Source: Fagopyrum homotropicum (Eukaryota; Streptophyta; Magnoliopsida; Caryophyllales; Polygonaceae). Taken from it: a stretch of 64,000 nt of DNA. Shown piece by piece: positions 22,982 through 34,228 of the stretch. Position 1 is the stretch's first letter. Every line of letters starts with the position of its first letter. A program made the position numbers and the translations under genes. The DNA lies in assembly GCA_033239125.1 (NCBI GenBank), contig BSWB01000002.1:155606409-155670408 (forward strand). Reading direction: 5' to 3'. A model generated the notes under the pieces. It saw only the letters and a program-made list of their open reading frames with translations, ran no database searches and was not told the DNA's origin.

Positions 22982-23480
22982 CCAAAATCTGGGTTCCACA
23001 AACTCAACTTTGATGGATCAAAACTCGATTGGGGAATAACCTCCATTGGTTTTGTTATACGAAATCATTACGGTGATGTTATTAGCTTGGGCGCTAAGAA
23101 AAATAATTTTAACTCGGTAATTAAAGTAGAAGTCTTCGCGCTGAAAACTGGACTAAAAGAAACTATAAGACTAAATATAAAAAAGACTGAAATTGAGGGT
23201 GATAACCCTTGTGTTATCAAGGCATTCCAAGAACTTTGTAGTTGTCCCTGGGAGATTGAGATGATCATATCCGACTCCATATTGGATATTCGCTTCTTTG
23301 AGGAAGTCCAAGTCAGACATGTGTTCAGAGAAATCAACTGTTGCTAACCGATTGACCCATTTGAGAATTTCGAACCCCAACACACCATTTCTGACGACCC
23401 TGAACTTAGTGTTCTCATCCGCAAGGAAGCTTTAGGATGAACTACCTCTAAAAGGTAGTTATCTCCTAACCGGTTTCCGT
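22982..23480 (+). pseudogene. RNase H-like 3' remnant of a LINE, with A-rich end
   Basis: From 22982 the frame reads PKSGFHKLNFDGSKLDWGI, then IGFVIRNHYGDVISLGAKK, VEVFALKTGLKE, and IEGDNPCVIKAF. The DG, E and GD positions match the acidic residues of the RNase H fold found at the end of many plant LINE polyproteins (RVT_3 family) and in related host proteins. A stop ends the frame at 23347, but the same frame continues with DPELSVLIRKEALG, a usual LINE C-terminus, and an A-rich run follows at about 23486. The start is truncated. It is not functional. Confidence 0.65.
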
Positions 23481-23734
23481 TTTCAAAAAAAATAATAAAC
23501 CTCGTAGTTTCCTGCAACATTATATTCTTGATTAATTAACAAGTACTAACCAAAATATTGAGTTTATAAAAAAGTTTCGAGTTAAAACAAAGGGTTTCTA
23601 AATATGTACTATATTCATTTCTTCCGCAGTTCGATCCACTTTATCCTTAGCTAATAGCTATTGCCTATATGTATACATATATGATTGTTTGTCGCATGCA
23701 TATCAGAGCCATATATTCCTACACAATGCATTAA

Positions 23735-24074
23735 GAACGTGTACAATAGCGACTCTATTTTAGGGAAAGTTAGACTTTTGAGAAATTTTAAGGGATATTT
23801 TTATCCAACAAATTCCCTATCACAATCCCTAAAATAGGGAACTTGGGAAAAATATGCATTTGTTTCCCTATATTTGCAGCAAGGAGAAGCTTCTCCAAAT
23901 ACCTCTCACCTACAAAATTTAACAGTTTTCATCTTTATTTTAAAATAAAAAATTAAATATATACATGTCTCCTTATTGTAGAAAAGCTACTTGGTTCAAG
24001 ACAAAAATAATTTAGAGAAAACGGAAGTTCTTCTACATTTTGAAGTATTTTTGGAAAAGCTGTTGCACATGCCC
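23735..24074. mobile_element. Tourist-like MITE (probable)
   Basis: TAA flanks both sides (23732-23734, 24075-24077). The left end GAACGTGTACAATAGCGAC resembles the reverse complement of the right end, GGGCATGTGCAACAGC. Internal 'ctattttagggaa' phrases occur in both orientations. Homology between the ends is short, so confidence is moderate. Confidence 0.55.
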
Positions 24075-24559
24075 TAATACTCTGGACAATCTTTGTTTAA
24101 AAAAAAAACGTGAAAAAAATAATAATAAGCGATATTATTTTTTATCTCTTTCTGGTCAATTTGTTATGTTTTAATATATCAACACGACGTGTAATAACGT
24201 AGAGTACAAGGAAAAAATCTTGAAATTTTTTGGACAACTTTTCGAGTTGATATCGAGTAATTATGTAAAGATAAAAATTTAATGTAAAAAATTAAAAAAA
24301 TGTTTGATAAAGGGAGATTTATGAATAAATTTTTATATTAAATTTATTAAAAGAGACATATTTTAAAAATAATAATAAAAACATGCTAATGAATTTGAGG
24401 ATATATTTGATCAAAATTATAATAGATTAAAAAAACTAATGCAAAACCTCTGAATAATCGAGGTTATAAAAAACTCCTTAATAATCTACCAAAACTCTAA
24501 ACTCAACTAATTTAACATCACCAAACACGCGTAGAGTATAATCAGTTAATCCATATAAA

Positions 24560-25054
24560 TCTATATATCTTACTAAAACAGAACCCATTTCGTCCACATG
24601 TCGCGTTTTAAGGCCAGCCACATCAGCTTTTTTCCAATTTATTTACAATATTGCCACAAGATATTTACGGATTTGCCATAATATTTTTCATAATAAAAAA
24701 TTATTAAAACTAATAAACAATCAACATGTCAAATCATCTTTAATCTAACAAATTACCATGCCACATCAGTTTTACTCAAAGATTAATTAAAACATAAATA
24801 AATTTATATAAAAAACATAATAAAAACATATCCAAATTTTATTTTTATAATTTTCAAAAAATAATGTAGGCACATTTAATTTACGAAAATTATTTTTTGA
24901 ATTTATTTCATAATTTCGAATTTTGTATATCATATTTTTCTTTCTTATTTTAAAATTTTGAAAAATTTATTTTAATTATATATATATATATATATATCAT
25001 GTTTTTATATTTTTATTTAGACAAAACCCGCCCAAGGTACGGGCATTGAACTAG
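24560..25054 (+). mobile_element. Non-autonomous Helitron, 495 bp
   Basis: It begins TCTATATATCTTACTAAAAC and ends with a hairpin CCCGCCC-aaggta-CGGGC, 7 bases and then CTAG (25051-25054). It lies between A (24559) and T (25055), the invariant Helitron target. No target duplication, as expected. The interior is AT-rich and non-coding and carries no RepHel, so it depends on an autonomous partner. Confidence 0.87.
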
Positions 25055-25289
25055 TTAGGCTAAAGTAAATATGTGGCTTAGAGTGGGCCCATGTAGAAAC
25101 ACCATAAGTAATGTCCAGCCCAGTTTATACAATCCATCTGCATGGGCCATCATAGTGTTTATATATGGGCCAATGATAAATCAACCACGACGTATAGTCA
25201 ATCTTGAAAGTTGAAACCATCGTTCAAAATGGTGATTTTGTTTTACATCCACCCAAAAGTAAGCGATTATACGAGCTATTCCGATTCGG

Positions 25290-25810
25290 TTAACAAATAC
25301 GGTTTAAATTTGGTCACGTTCAAACTAGATGAACGCATTTTTAAAACTATGTAAACTTTAGTCTCGCCTCAACTTATTTATAAATGAGCCGACTTTAAAC
25401 ATGTCAAAACTTGACTCATGGAAGTAAATAACTAGAAGGAAGTTAAATGAGACAAGTTACTCAAACTCAACTCATTCGTTTTCTAACCAGCAAAATATGA
25501 GCATGCTTTAAAACTCGATTAAAATTTAGGTTGGTGACAAACTTGGCTCGTTCATAAATGAGTTTAGGTTGAGCATGCTAAATCTCGGCTCATTCGGCTA
25601 GAATAACACTATATGGTAGTTATATTAGCTGATCTATTCATATTTAAATTGAAAAGGCTTGTTTCGAACTTGTTGACTTTCTAATTAGCAAAATATGAAC
25701 ATATATTAAAACTCATTTAAACTTTACACTTGACTCGATCTCAACTCATTTGTAAGCGAATCGAGTTTAAGCATGTCGAACCGGACTCTTTCGGTAGTAA
25801 AACCCACGTA
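25290..25810. repeat. Degenerate tandem repeat, about three units
   Basis: Three units of roughly 170-190 bp share phrases such as 'aaatgag(c)cgag', 'gtttaagcatgtcgaa', 'aactcgattaaa' and 'tctaaccagcaaaatatgag'. No coding content. Confidence 0.5.
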
Positions 25811-26048
25811 TTGCCCATAAGTTGCATAGGATTATGGATAAAATATGGGTTGTAGTAGTGGTTATATTTGAGCATCCGAAAAAACAATATCGAGGAGACG
25901 AGACTGTAGAAATAATTTCAACAATCTCTATTTACTACAACTTAAAAAACTCCATATGATAATGAACAGACTTTTATATTAGCTTTGGTAGATAAATAAA
26001 AATAAGAGAATTAAAATTATTGAAATTAAAAGAGAATTAAGAAAATTA

Positions 26049-26348
26049 GGGCCCGTTTGGTTTTAACTTCGGAATGGGAAACGGAATGTAAACGAATCTA
26101 GTCAATACGTATATCATTGTTCATTAAAATTTTTGGAATCATTCCTTGTGTTTTGTAGTAATTGGATGAGAGTTTGATTAATTTTGATACCCTATAGGCC
26201 TATAGGGTAACAAAATGTGAGGAAGCCAGTGCAATTTTTATTAAACCATGGGAAATGATTCTTTAAAATTTCATGAATATGGATATACATATGAACTAAA
26301 TTCGTTTCCATTCCGTTTATGTTTCCGGAGTTGAAACCAAATGGACCC
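26049..26348. mobile_element. Tourist-like MITE upstream of the J-protein gene
   Basis: TTA flanks (26046-26048, 26349-26351). The left end is GGGCCCGTTTGGTTTTAAC and the reverse complement of the right end is GGGTCCATTTGGTTTCAAC, each followed by 'cggaa' and 'aaacggaat'. The element is 300 bp and ends about 700 bp before the J-protein start codon. Confidence 0.88.
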
Positions 26349-26417
26349 TTAAAATATTGGATAAAAATTATTGTAACAACTAAGATAACTCTCTTAAGTC
26401 ACATTAAAAATCACTAA

Positions 26418-26598
26418 GTGCCCGTTTGGTTGGAGCGGTTGAATGAAAACGGAATAGAATCGGATAAGGGTTAGGAAAGAAAATGAAAATGATGTGATTA
26501 CTTTCATGTGTTAAATGACCTCTAACCAAACGTATTTTTTGATTGATTCGAAATCATTCCGTTATCGAGAATGATTCCTAGTGCTTCCAAACGGGCCC
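26418..26598. mobile_element. Second Tourist-like MITE, 181 bp
   Basis: TAA flanks (26415-26417, 26599-26601). The ends are GTGCCCGTTTGGTTGGAGC and, in reverse complement, GGGCCCGTTTGGAAGC. Same superfamily as the element just upstream. It ends about 360 bp before the TATA box of the J-protein gene. Confidence 0.85.
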
Positions 26599-26715
26599 TA
26601 AATAATATTCAGACATGAGATGTAAATATTAAAACGAACTTTTTTCGCAATGATACAAAACTATAAATCCCGCCTCTGGTAATAATAAAGAAAAGTGCAA
26701 AAAGCAATGTGGGGC

Positions 26716-27031
26716 CACGTGAGAAGGAGAGAGTCTTGCAACGAGTATCAGATCCTCGTTGTCACGAAAATATCTTGGGGGTCTCGTTTCCATGGACCAT
26801 CGTCACATTCCGGACTCCATCTCGAACCTTCTTCACTTCTTCATCCAAGAAAATTATCTTTATCATCTCACGCACCTCCTAGATATTTTTCTCTCTCTCC
26901 TTCTTCTTCTCCCTTCTCGAAAGCTACACGTTTCCACATTCATCAACCGCCATAATTCTCTATAAAATCCCCCATCGTTATCCCTCCCGTTCAATCCTTT
27001 CATCATCGACAACCAATCTCAACTTCTGGAA
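26716..27031 (+). promoter_or_regulatory. Promoter and leader of the J-protein gene
   Basis: A G-box CACGTG lies at 26716-26721 and a TATA box TATAAAA at 26961-26967, about 105 bp before the start codon. Two sequences with heat-shock-element halves (TTCnnGAA) occur: TTCTCGAA at 26914-26921 and TTCTGGAA at 27024-27031 (the latter in the leader). The 26780-26930 stretch is pyrimidine-rich. This suggests stress-responsive transcription; binding of heat-shock factors is inference. Confidence 0.55.
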
Positions 27032-27070
27032 TCGATTGTAGAAGTCTAATCAATCGTCCTTCGAGTAGCA

Positions 27071-27856
27071 ATGGAATCTTACTATTCCATTTTGGGTGTT
27101 TCCTCCGACTCTTCTCTTGATGAGATCCGTCGTGCTTATCGCAAGCTCGCTATGGTACGATCCCTCTCTCCTTTTCCGTTGGAATTCGAATTCGGTTCTA
27201 GGCGATTGAGCCGAAACTGATTTGGTGATGGTTTTGGTTTGAACAGCAATGGCATCCTGATAGGTGTGCTACAAGAAATCCATCTCTTCTTGGCGAAGCT
27301 AAGCGCAAATTTCAAAGGATTCAAGAAGCTTATTCAGGTTCCCTTCCAGTTCCAGATTCTTCTAGAATTTCTGTAAAATGTGTTTATGTCTGAACTCGTG
27401 CTGTGATTTTTGCAGTGTTATCAGATCCTGCGAAGAGATCTGTTTATAATGCAGGCCTTTATGATCCTAATGATGAATATGACGAGGTATGTCAATCATC
27501 CTTCAATTCAGCTTAATTAATAGTGTGAATAATTGAAGCTTCTCTTTGATTCTGATTTCTGAACATTTGGATAATTTCAGGGATTCTGTGATTTTATGCA
27601 AGAGATGTTGGATCTAATGGCTCAGGTTAAGGAAGAGGAGAAGGGTTGCAGTTTAGAAGAACTTCAAAGTATGTTTTTAGATTTGAGCCGGACATTTGAG
27701 TCGCCACAGTGGTTCACAAATCCTGCATCAGTAAACAATCATGGTTGCAGTCCGGCCACTTTTCAATGGAGCAGTAGTCAAAACTCTGCACAAAGGGCAG
27801 CAGATATGCACGTTTCGAATCTTGAGTTGTTCGGTATGAGCAGCCATTGCAGATAA
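27071..27856 (+). CDS. Small J-domain (DnaJ-like, type III) co-chaperone
   Basis: Four exons: 27071-27154, 27247-27337, 27416-27486, 27581-27856, all with GT-AG introns and matching phases, giving 173 aa. The N-terminal J domain (about residues 3-70) starts ESYYSILGVSSDSSLDEIRR, has the diagnostic HPD tripeptide at 31-33 (QWHPDR), then AKRKFQRIQEAYSVLSDPAK. There is no Gly/Phe region, zinc finger or signal peptide. The C-terminal part (about 82-173) contains EGFCDFMQEMLDLMAQV and SLEELQSMFLDL, features shared with a plant family of short J-proteins such as those around Arabidopsis AT1G56300/AT1G71000, several of which respond to stress. J-proteins stimulate the ATPase of Hsp70; the partner and compartment (likely cytosol or nucleus) cannot be read from the sequence. 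The first exon starts at the first ATG after a TATA box. Confidence 0.93.
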
Positions 27857-28428
27857 GGTTGTTCGAGGTCTTCTTGCTCGTTGTTTTCTCTTGTTTGGAA
27901 GATAAGAAAGATTTTGGATCACAGAAAAAATTGTACAGATGAAGAGAGATTGTGTAGTTTGAGTGAGATCGAAAATGTATTGCCTCGTGTTTTGTATATA
28001 TTGTTACCCAAATGCAATCGAATTTGGAATTGAGTTGAATTTTGTTTTTTTTATCTGGTAATTACATAGAACAGTCTAGAAGATTATCCCGATTCATTTC
28101 CTGTTTATTAATAGCTTTTCTTTTAAGAAAGAATATTTGCATGTGTTTTTTTTGGTAATCATCCATAGATTACACTGTTTCTCGAACAGTGTAATCTATT
28201 CAATATCATACAGAACTCAAAGGTAGAATTATTGTTCGATCTTTGCAAGGTGATCGTAGACTGAACGAAATATAATTCAAACTAAAGTTTTTATGCAATC
28301 GAATTTGGAATTGATGATCAACTTGGAAATTTAGATATTTTCGTAGGAGATTAATGATCGATCAGAGATTAATGACTACCTGGATGTTTGTAGAACTTTA
28401 AAATTTTGGAGAGTTTAGAAAATCTGAA
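27857..28428. other. 3' UTR of the J-protein gene and spacer
   Basis: The first 150-200 bp are presumably the 3' UTR (for example 'ttttgtatatattgttaccc' at about 27990). A perfect palindrome-like stretch 'gattacactgttt..cagtgtaatc' lies at 28168-28197. No other feature found. Confidence 0.5.
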
Positions 28429-28437
28429 TAGTTTTTA

Positions 28438-29740
28438 GGGAGAATTTGACATACTAGATTTTTTTAATTTTTGTTTAAGAAAATGTACCCCAAATTTTTT
28501 ACCACTTTCATTTAATAGTAGGTAAAAATTATTAACCCTTCTATTAGAAAGAAAGAATAAATGATGTTTGTTATTTGTTATATAAGTATAATTTTTAATT
28601 TTTAATTACTGAATTTGTTTTCTTTTATTATTTTTCTTGCCTTTTTTTATTTTCTTTTTTATTTTCTGGACTGAATTTCTCATACCGGAAATTCTCATAA
28701 CAGAATTTTCATACCAGAAATTTCATACCAGAAATTATCATACGAAAAGTTCATACCAGAAATTTCATACCATAATTTTTTTCATACTAGAGTTTTTTCA
28801 TACCAAAATTTTTCATACCAGAAATTTCATACGAAAAGTTCATACCAAAAATTTCATTCCAGAAGTTTCTGAATTAAAACTAGCGGCACAATCAACACTT
28901 GATCCTTGTGCTTTCCGTCCGCTATTTATTTTTGTTTACATAATACTTTTATTTTGAGACAATTTTAACATATAATTCTCCACTCAAATAATGCTCAACT
29001 CCTCCACGTCTTGTCAATTTGTCATTGTCAACTTGAAAAAAGAACAAGTCTTTTGGACCCATTTTTGCAAACCGTCATCGTATACGCAAATTACAATAAA
29101 AAAAATTGCAAAATTACAACGAGCCCCCTAAAATTTGCAAAATTAAATATTAGACAATTAAAAATTCATTCCGGTATGTAAATTTTGGTATGTAAAAGTC
29201 CGGTATGTGAAATTCTGGTATGTGAAATTCCGGTATGTGAAAATCCGGTATGTGATAATTCCGGTATGTGAAAATCCGGTATGTGAAAATCCGGTATGTG
29301 AAATTCCGGTATGTGAAAATTATGGTATGTGAAAATTCTGGTATGTGAAAATCCGGTATGTGATAATTCCGGTATATGATAATTTCGGTATGTAAAATTC
29401 CGGTCCGCTATGTGAAAATTCTGGTATGTGAAATTCCGGTATGTGGAAATTCCGGGTGGTGATAATTCCGGTATGTGATAATTCCGGTGTGTGAAAAAAT
29501 TCTTCATTCTAGAAAATAAATAAAAAATAAAGAAAATAAAAAAGACAAAAAAAATTAATAAAAGAAAATAAAAAAAGAAATTCAGTTTTTAAAAAATATT
29601 CGGAAGAAAGAAGAAAACAAGAGGATGGAGAAGGTTTGACGGTAAAAAAAAAAAAGAGGGGTATATTTACTTAATTGAAAAACAAAAAAACCTACTTACT
29701 ATCACTATTTCTCTAAACAGCCTACTAACCAAATTTGCCC
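28438..29740. mobile_element. Mutator-like MITE filled with minisatellite
   Basis: An exact 9-bp duplication TAGTTTTTA (28429-28437, 29741-29749) flanks the 1303-bp element. The left end GGGAGAATTTGACATACTAG is almost identical to that of the element at 5260, and similarity to 5260-5460 continues for about 200 bp. The reverse complement of the right end is GGGCAAATTTGGTTAGTAGG. The interior holds CATACCAGAAATT-type units on the left (about 28680-28870) and their reverse complement (CCGGTATGTGAAAATT-type) on the right (29170-29490), so the repeat array itself is inverted. The ORFs at 28637-28957 and 29166-29507 only translate these repeats. Confidence 0.88.
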
Positions 29741-30120
29741 TAGTTTTTATAGATTATTGTTCAACTTTTTTTTCTTCTTCCGTCTTATTAGGCTTATATA
29801 TATCGTGACTGGACCTGACCAGAAAATACAGTTTGGTTCAGTCTTATACGGTATTTGTCTTATCTGGAAACCTCTTTTTTCTTTTTTCATTTAAAAAAAA
29901 GCCATGTATACGGTTTCGGTCCAGGTTTGGACGTATTGTACCGTATTGAAACATATATATAAATATTATTTTTTTAAAGAAATATAAAATTTTCCATTAT
30001 GATCCATACCAGATCGTTAGCTTGTAGGAATGCTAAAGGTCCGGTCCAGTCCACAATATTCCGGTATGGACCGTTTTGCACAATCTTATTTGTCATCGTG
30101 TTTTTCTTATTATAAAAGTA

Positions 30121-30160
30121 CTAGTTCATAACCCGTGAGTTGCACGGATATTTGTTAATA
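30121..30160 (-). mobile_element. Helitron 3' terminus (- strand)
   Basis: On the - strand the sequence CCGTGCAACTCACGG forms a hairpin followed by GTTATGAA and CTAG (complement of 30121-30124), the signature of a Helitron 3' end, and the next base is T. The 5' TC end would lie to the right; I could not locate it with confidence. Confidence 0.55.
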
Positions 30161-32868
30161 AATGAGTTGAAACTTGCGTATGCTAATGATATAAACCAAA
30201 GGATACCGTCAACGTATATATATAATTGGTTCGATATAATAACTTACGGAAAAAAACCCATCTTTTTATTTGCAATAACATAGATATCAATAAAAAAAAA
30301 TATACAACATGATGCACTGATAACATAAAACTACTAATATATCACTGATACTTGATTATGTTGAACCCTTTAGAATCAAATGATTATAAGAACACATTTA
30401 GGAGACACATCAATGGGAAAAAAAATTCAAAGATGAAGCGATTGAATATTTACTTGGAATAACGAAAGAGATTCTTGCTTATAGGAATGTGATAGATTGA
30501 TGAATCCACCACAATTAGGTGATCCGTGTATATTGTGAAAAGTAAAGTGGGGTTACGATAGAGCTTCTCCGACAAATTTTATGTTACAAGAAGTTTTGTT
30601 TTTGTAATTATTACACAAGTTTCAATAAATTTTTTATGAAAATTTTATGTTATATAAAAGCTTATCCAACAAGATTATTATTGATCAAATCTTCACGTTA
30701 TTTTACAAGATAACCAATGTACAATTTTTTATTTGCCATATGATAAAATTTATTATTTAAGAATTATGTTCATTTAGAGGCAACATGGTTTGAAGAGACA
30801 AAAAAAATTACCACATGTGGAGAGAGTCGGGTCTAGGTTACAACCAACGAACTAATATGTTGTATATGTAAGATGATAGGCGGATAATGAATAGAGTTCC
30901 TCGGGGGTATAACTCGCCATCTTATTACGTATATATATACAAGGTGAAAGACACGTATAGAACAGGCACGGACACAAATTGTGTCCAGTCAAGACATGGT
31001 CAACGAAAGTTTTTCCTATTTTTAAGAGTGAAAAAAGAAAAATAATTTTATTTTTAAAAAAAATAAATTGGTTTACCGTAGTATATGTTCTTCTTTCCCA
31101 TTTTATATGACAAAACTAGCCCTAATATGACCACCGAGATTGTAGTCGCCGGAAGCAAAACACCGATCTTCTTATTCATATTCTTATCCTTCAACGAAGT
31201 CTTCTTATTTTTCTTCACTTCTTATTTACAATTTTTTATTATTGTTATTTTGGGTTGATTATTTTGTTCGGTGGTGTTGATTTGCAAAATAGATCTATTC
31301 TTTAATTTCAAAACTAAGTATGTTTATTTGAGATTGTAAGACTAAATATGTTTATTTCTATGTTTTATAAGACTGAAAATGTTTGTTTCTAAACTTTTGT
31401 TTCGGTTATTTTATTGTCATGTTAATGTTTTTATTTACTCATATATCATTGGGTTTTCATATATATGGATCTCTATATAATACATGAATTCTACATTTCA
31501 ATAGCTTTAAAGTGAATATTATAGGTTTCTCGCCGTATTCCCGTTTCTTGTATTTTTGAAGATAACCACTTTTTCTTTTTTCGCGTCCGGTTCCGTGTTC
31601 GTGTCTATATCCATACATCATAGGAAAAGACTTTATGCAATAACTTCAATAGTTTTAAAGTGCTATATCATTGGTTTGCAAATAAAACGCGTTAACTTTG
31701 AAATTAAGCTGAATCTCATGCAATAATTTTTTATTTGTGATTTCAGTTCCGGTTCACTTATGTTTTGGAACTATACCTAACCAAGCCGACAGGTACGTAT
31801 AACAACGGTTACAGTTAACGAAAATAGTACGATCATTCAAGCCGTTAACAGTTAACTTACAGGAATTTTAGAACATAAAGTTCCGTGCAGAAGCGTTGGA
31901 GACACGAGTTTAAATATAGGTGACACCTGTGTCATGAATCGAAAAGTGTAAGATGATAAGAACAAATTTGAGTGTGTCGTGTACGAGTTGAGATCTGACA
32001 GCACACACTTTTCATTGGGCTCATGGGCTTCATTACTTTTACGGAGCGGCCCAGTCATAACCGTAATTTCTACTTTGCAAACATTTTTACATTATAGACT
32101 TTATAGGCTAGTTTTGTGCAAAATAAATATATAATTCAAGTAAATATAAGTTAAATGTTAATGTAATTTATTTGTAGACGTTAAAACTCATGATACTTTT
32201 ATAATATGACTATGTTTTTTTTCGGTGACCAAGATTTTATAACACGGAGCACCTATCTCTTTTTGAGACGAAAGAGACAAAGTTAATTGTCTCATAAAGG
32301 TCGAAGATGACCAATATATACCAAAATGCTTTGTCCTTGTTGACGACATTATGCTATATATGCCTGAAGCTTTAAGAAGCGAGGAACATTGCCGGCAGAA
32401 AAATTGTTGCTCGATTTCCACTCATAAGTCCCGAGCAGAGTCGAGATTCAAACCCTGTTGGTCGGATTGATGAATCCAATGTTTGCAAGGTCAACCCGAT
32501 AAACATCGATTACCATGCCCCGGTGAATGAAATCTAGAGATGTTGCAACGGGTTCTTTGATAGCGTCGTCGATAAATCCAAGCTTTTGCTTGGCTCGGAA
32601 GACATTTGTCATGTTTCTTTTCTATCCGCAAAATTTAGTTTTTTATTTGAAAACCATCGAGATTAAAGAAGATGATCCGCAAGATGGAGGTAGTAGGGAT
32701 TGGTGATTTCGAAAGCAGGAGTTGGAATCATATTGAAGCCGGCAGTTTTTCTGAATGAGAGAATAAAAGTTTACGATCGATTTGTTAGTTTGATACCATA
32801 GAAATTATATTAATAAAATATAAAGTTGAGTTTTATTATTATTATTTTATATATATATATATATATAT
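30161..32868. other. Non-genic stretch, probably Helitron interior and old repeats
   Basis: 30200-30340 resembles 1580-1680 ('tatatatataattggttcgatata'-type phrase, in part ATAATTGGTT). No gene is visible. ORFs at 31852-32058 and 32188-32421 (- strand) show no recognisable domain. 32843-32868 is a TA microsatellite next to a poly(T) run. Confidence 0.45.
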
Positions 32869-33360
32869 TTTTTTTTTTGATCAAGAAGGTAAGAGGCTCA
32901 ATTACACCAAACATATTTGGTGTATCGAGAGGCCGACAACCGGCAAACGGGCAAACCGTCATGCAAATACAAAAACCAAAAACGGAAACAATACAATCAC
33001 CGCAAGCAAAGACCGAAAAAAGCGAGAAAGATCCAAAAAACAAAACAACTACTCCTTGGGAGAAGACGTGGAACACTCGAGGCTAGCAAAACATGGAGAG
33101 GGCACGGGCTAGATGAACTGGCGCGGTGTCTCGCCGCCGGGAAGTAGGATGGTAGAAACCTTTTTAAGGGGATGTCATACCTCCTGCGGAAATGTTGATC
33201 CCATGACGTTGCCCCGCCTAGATGGAGGATCTTCGGAGACCTCGAACACAACCACGATCACAATCAACACGATCAACAGGGGCATGTGACTACGGCATCT
33301 TCCAAGACAATCGTTTAGACCACACTCGAGAAACATCTTCAAAGAGGAAAGTCATCCCAT
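32869..33360 (-). mobile_element. Poly(A) retroposon 3' end (- strand), truncated
   Basis: A poly(T) run (32869-32878) is followed by sequence sharing 'aggccgacaaccggcaaacgg...aaaccgtc' layout with 34280-34330 ('aggccg...cggcagacggtcaaaccgtc'), so it appears to be a diverged 3' end of the same retroposon family, inserted in the - orientation. The family is inferred to be LINE-like. No RT domain is present and no target duplication was resolved. Confidence 0.45.
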
Positions 33361-34209
33361 AATTTTTGGAAGGATGAAATCTGGATTCCAAAAGCTCGGA
33401 ATAATTTATTTATTTTAAAAGCTAACTTTTTCTTGCTTATTCATAACATTAATGTTGGAAGGTAATTTTGTGGTTGTTCTTGAGTAGATGGATCATTGTC
33501 CTCAATTATAACAGTTGTTCATATCTTCTTTGAAGGCCTTTATTTGTTATTGAAATGTAGTATCTCAAGTTGTTTAGAGTCTTCAACATAATCTAAATTT
33601 CACGGTGCGATTTCAATTTTGTTAGGTATCACAATTTTGACAAACATTAGTGGTGTTTTGAAATGGTATTTGCCACCTTTTTCCTCGCTACCATTAGTCA
33701 ACCAAAATGACTCATGTGTTTCGTATAAGATGAAGTGTCTACTAACCAAGTAGAATTTTTTTTTTGCCAACTAAGGGATACAAGGATTCTACACTTCATA
33801 AGTTTACAACTTGTTATTTGTAACTTAGTCAAAACGAGCGCAACAAAGGGCCCATTCAAAAACGGATTTCGCATCCTTAGAAAACCAAACACAAATAGTT
33901 CTTTCATTACAAAATTTATTCATCATCAAGGAGACCAGCATTGTTCTACTGTTGAGCTTGAAATCGACTTTCTTATGTTGTGGTTCTGGAGCGATGTTTG
34001 TACATATCAGATATCTCTTGTTCCTCATCGGTTTGGACTTGATCCCCGAACCTGCACCAGCAAACCTGATTCGAGTCTCTTGAAGTCTAATTTTCTCCAT
34101 TGTTCTTGTTCTTGTTCTTGTCTGCTTCATTTTTTGACCTCAATACTGGACAAAACCACGTCTTGCCCCTTTATGCGAAGAAAGAATTGTTGGTTGTGAA
34201 GCTTGTTGT
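33361..34209. other. Unassigned; left half of the retroposon target
   Basis: No recognised gene. On the - strand an open stretch (33825-34130) with repeated RTRTRT codons is seen; before the retroposon inserted it was contiguous with 36595-37021. Confidence 0.4.
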
Positions 34210-34228
34210 TTTGGGAATAGGTGTTGTT

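Noticed and set aside
29166..29507. 113-codon ORF rich in His-Ile-Pro-Glu repeats
   Set aside because: It is a pure translation of the inverted minisatellite inside the MITE 28438-29740.
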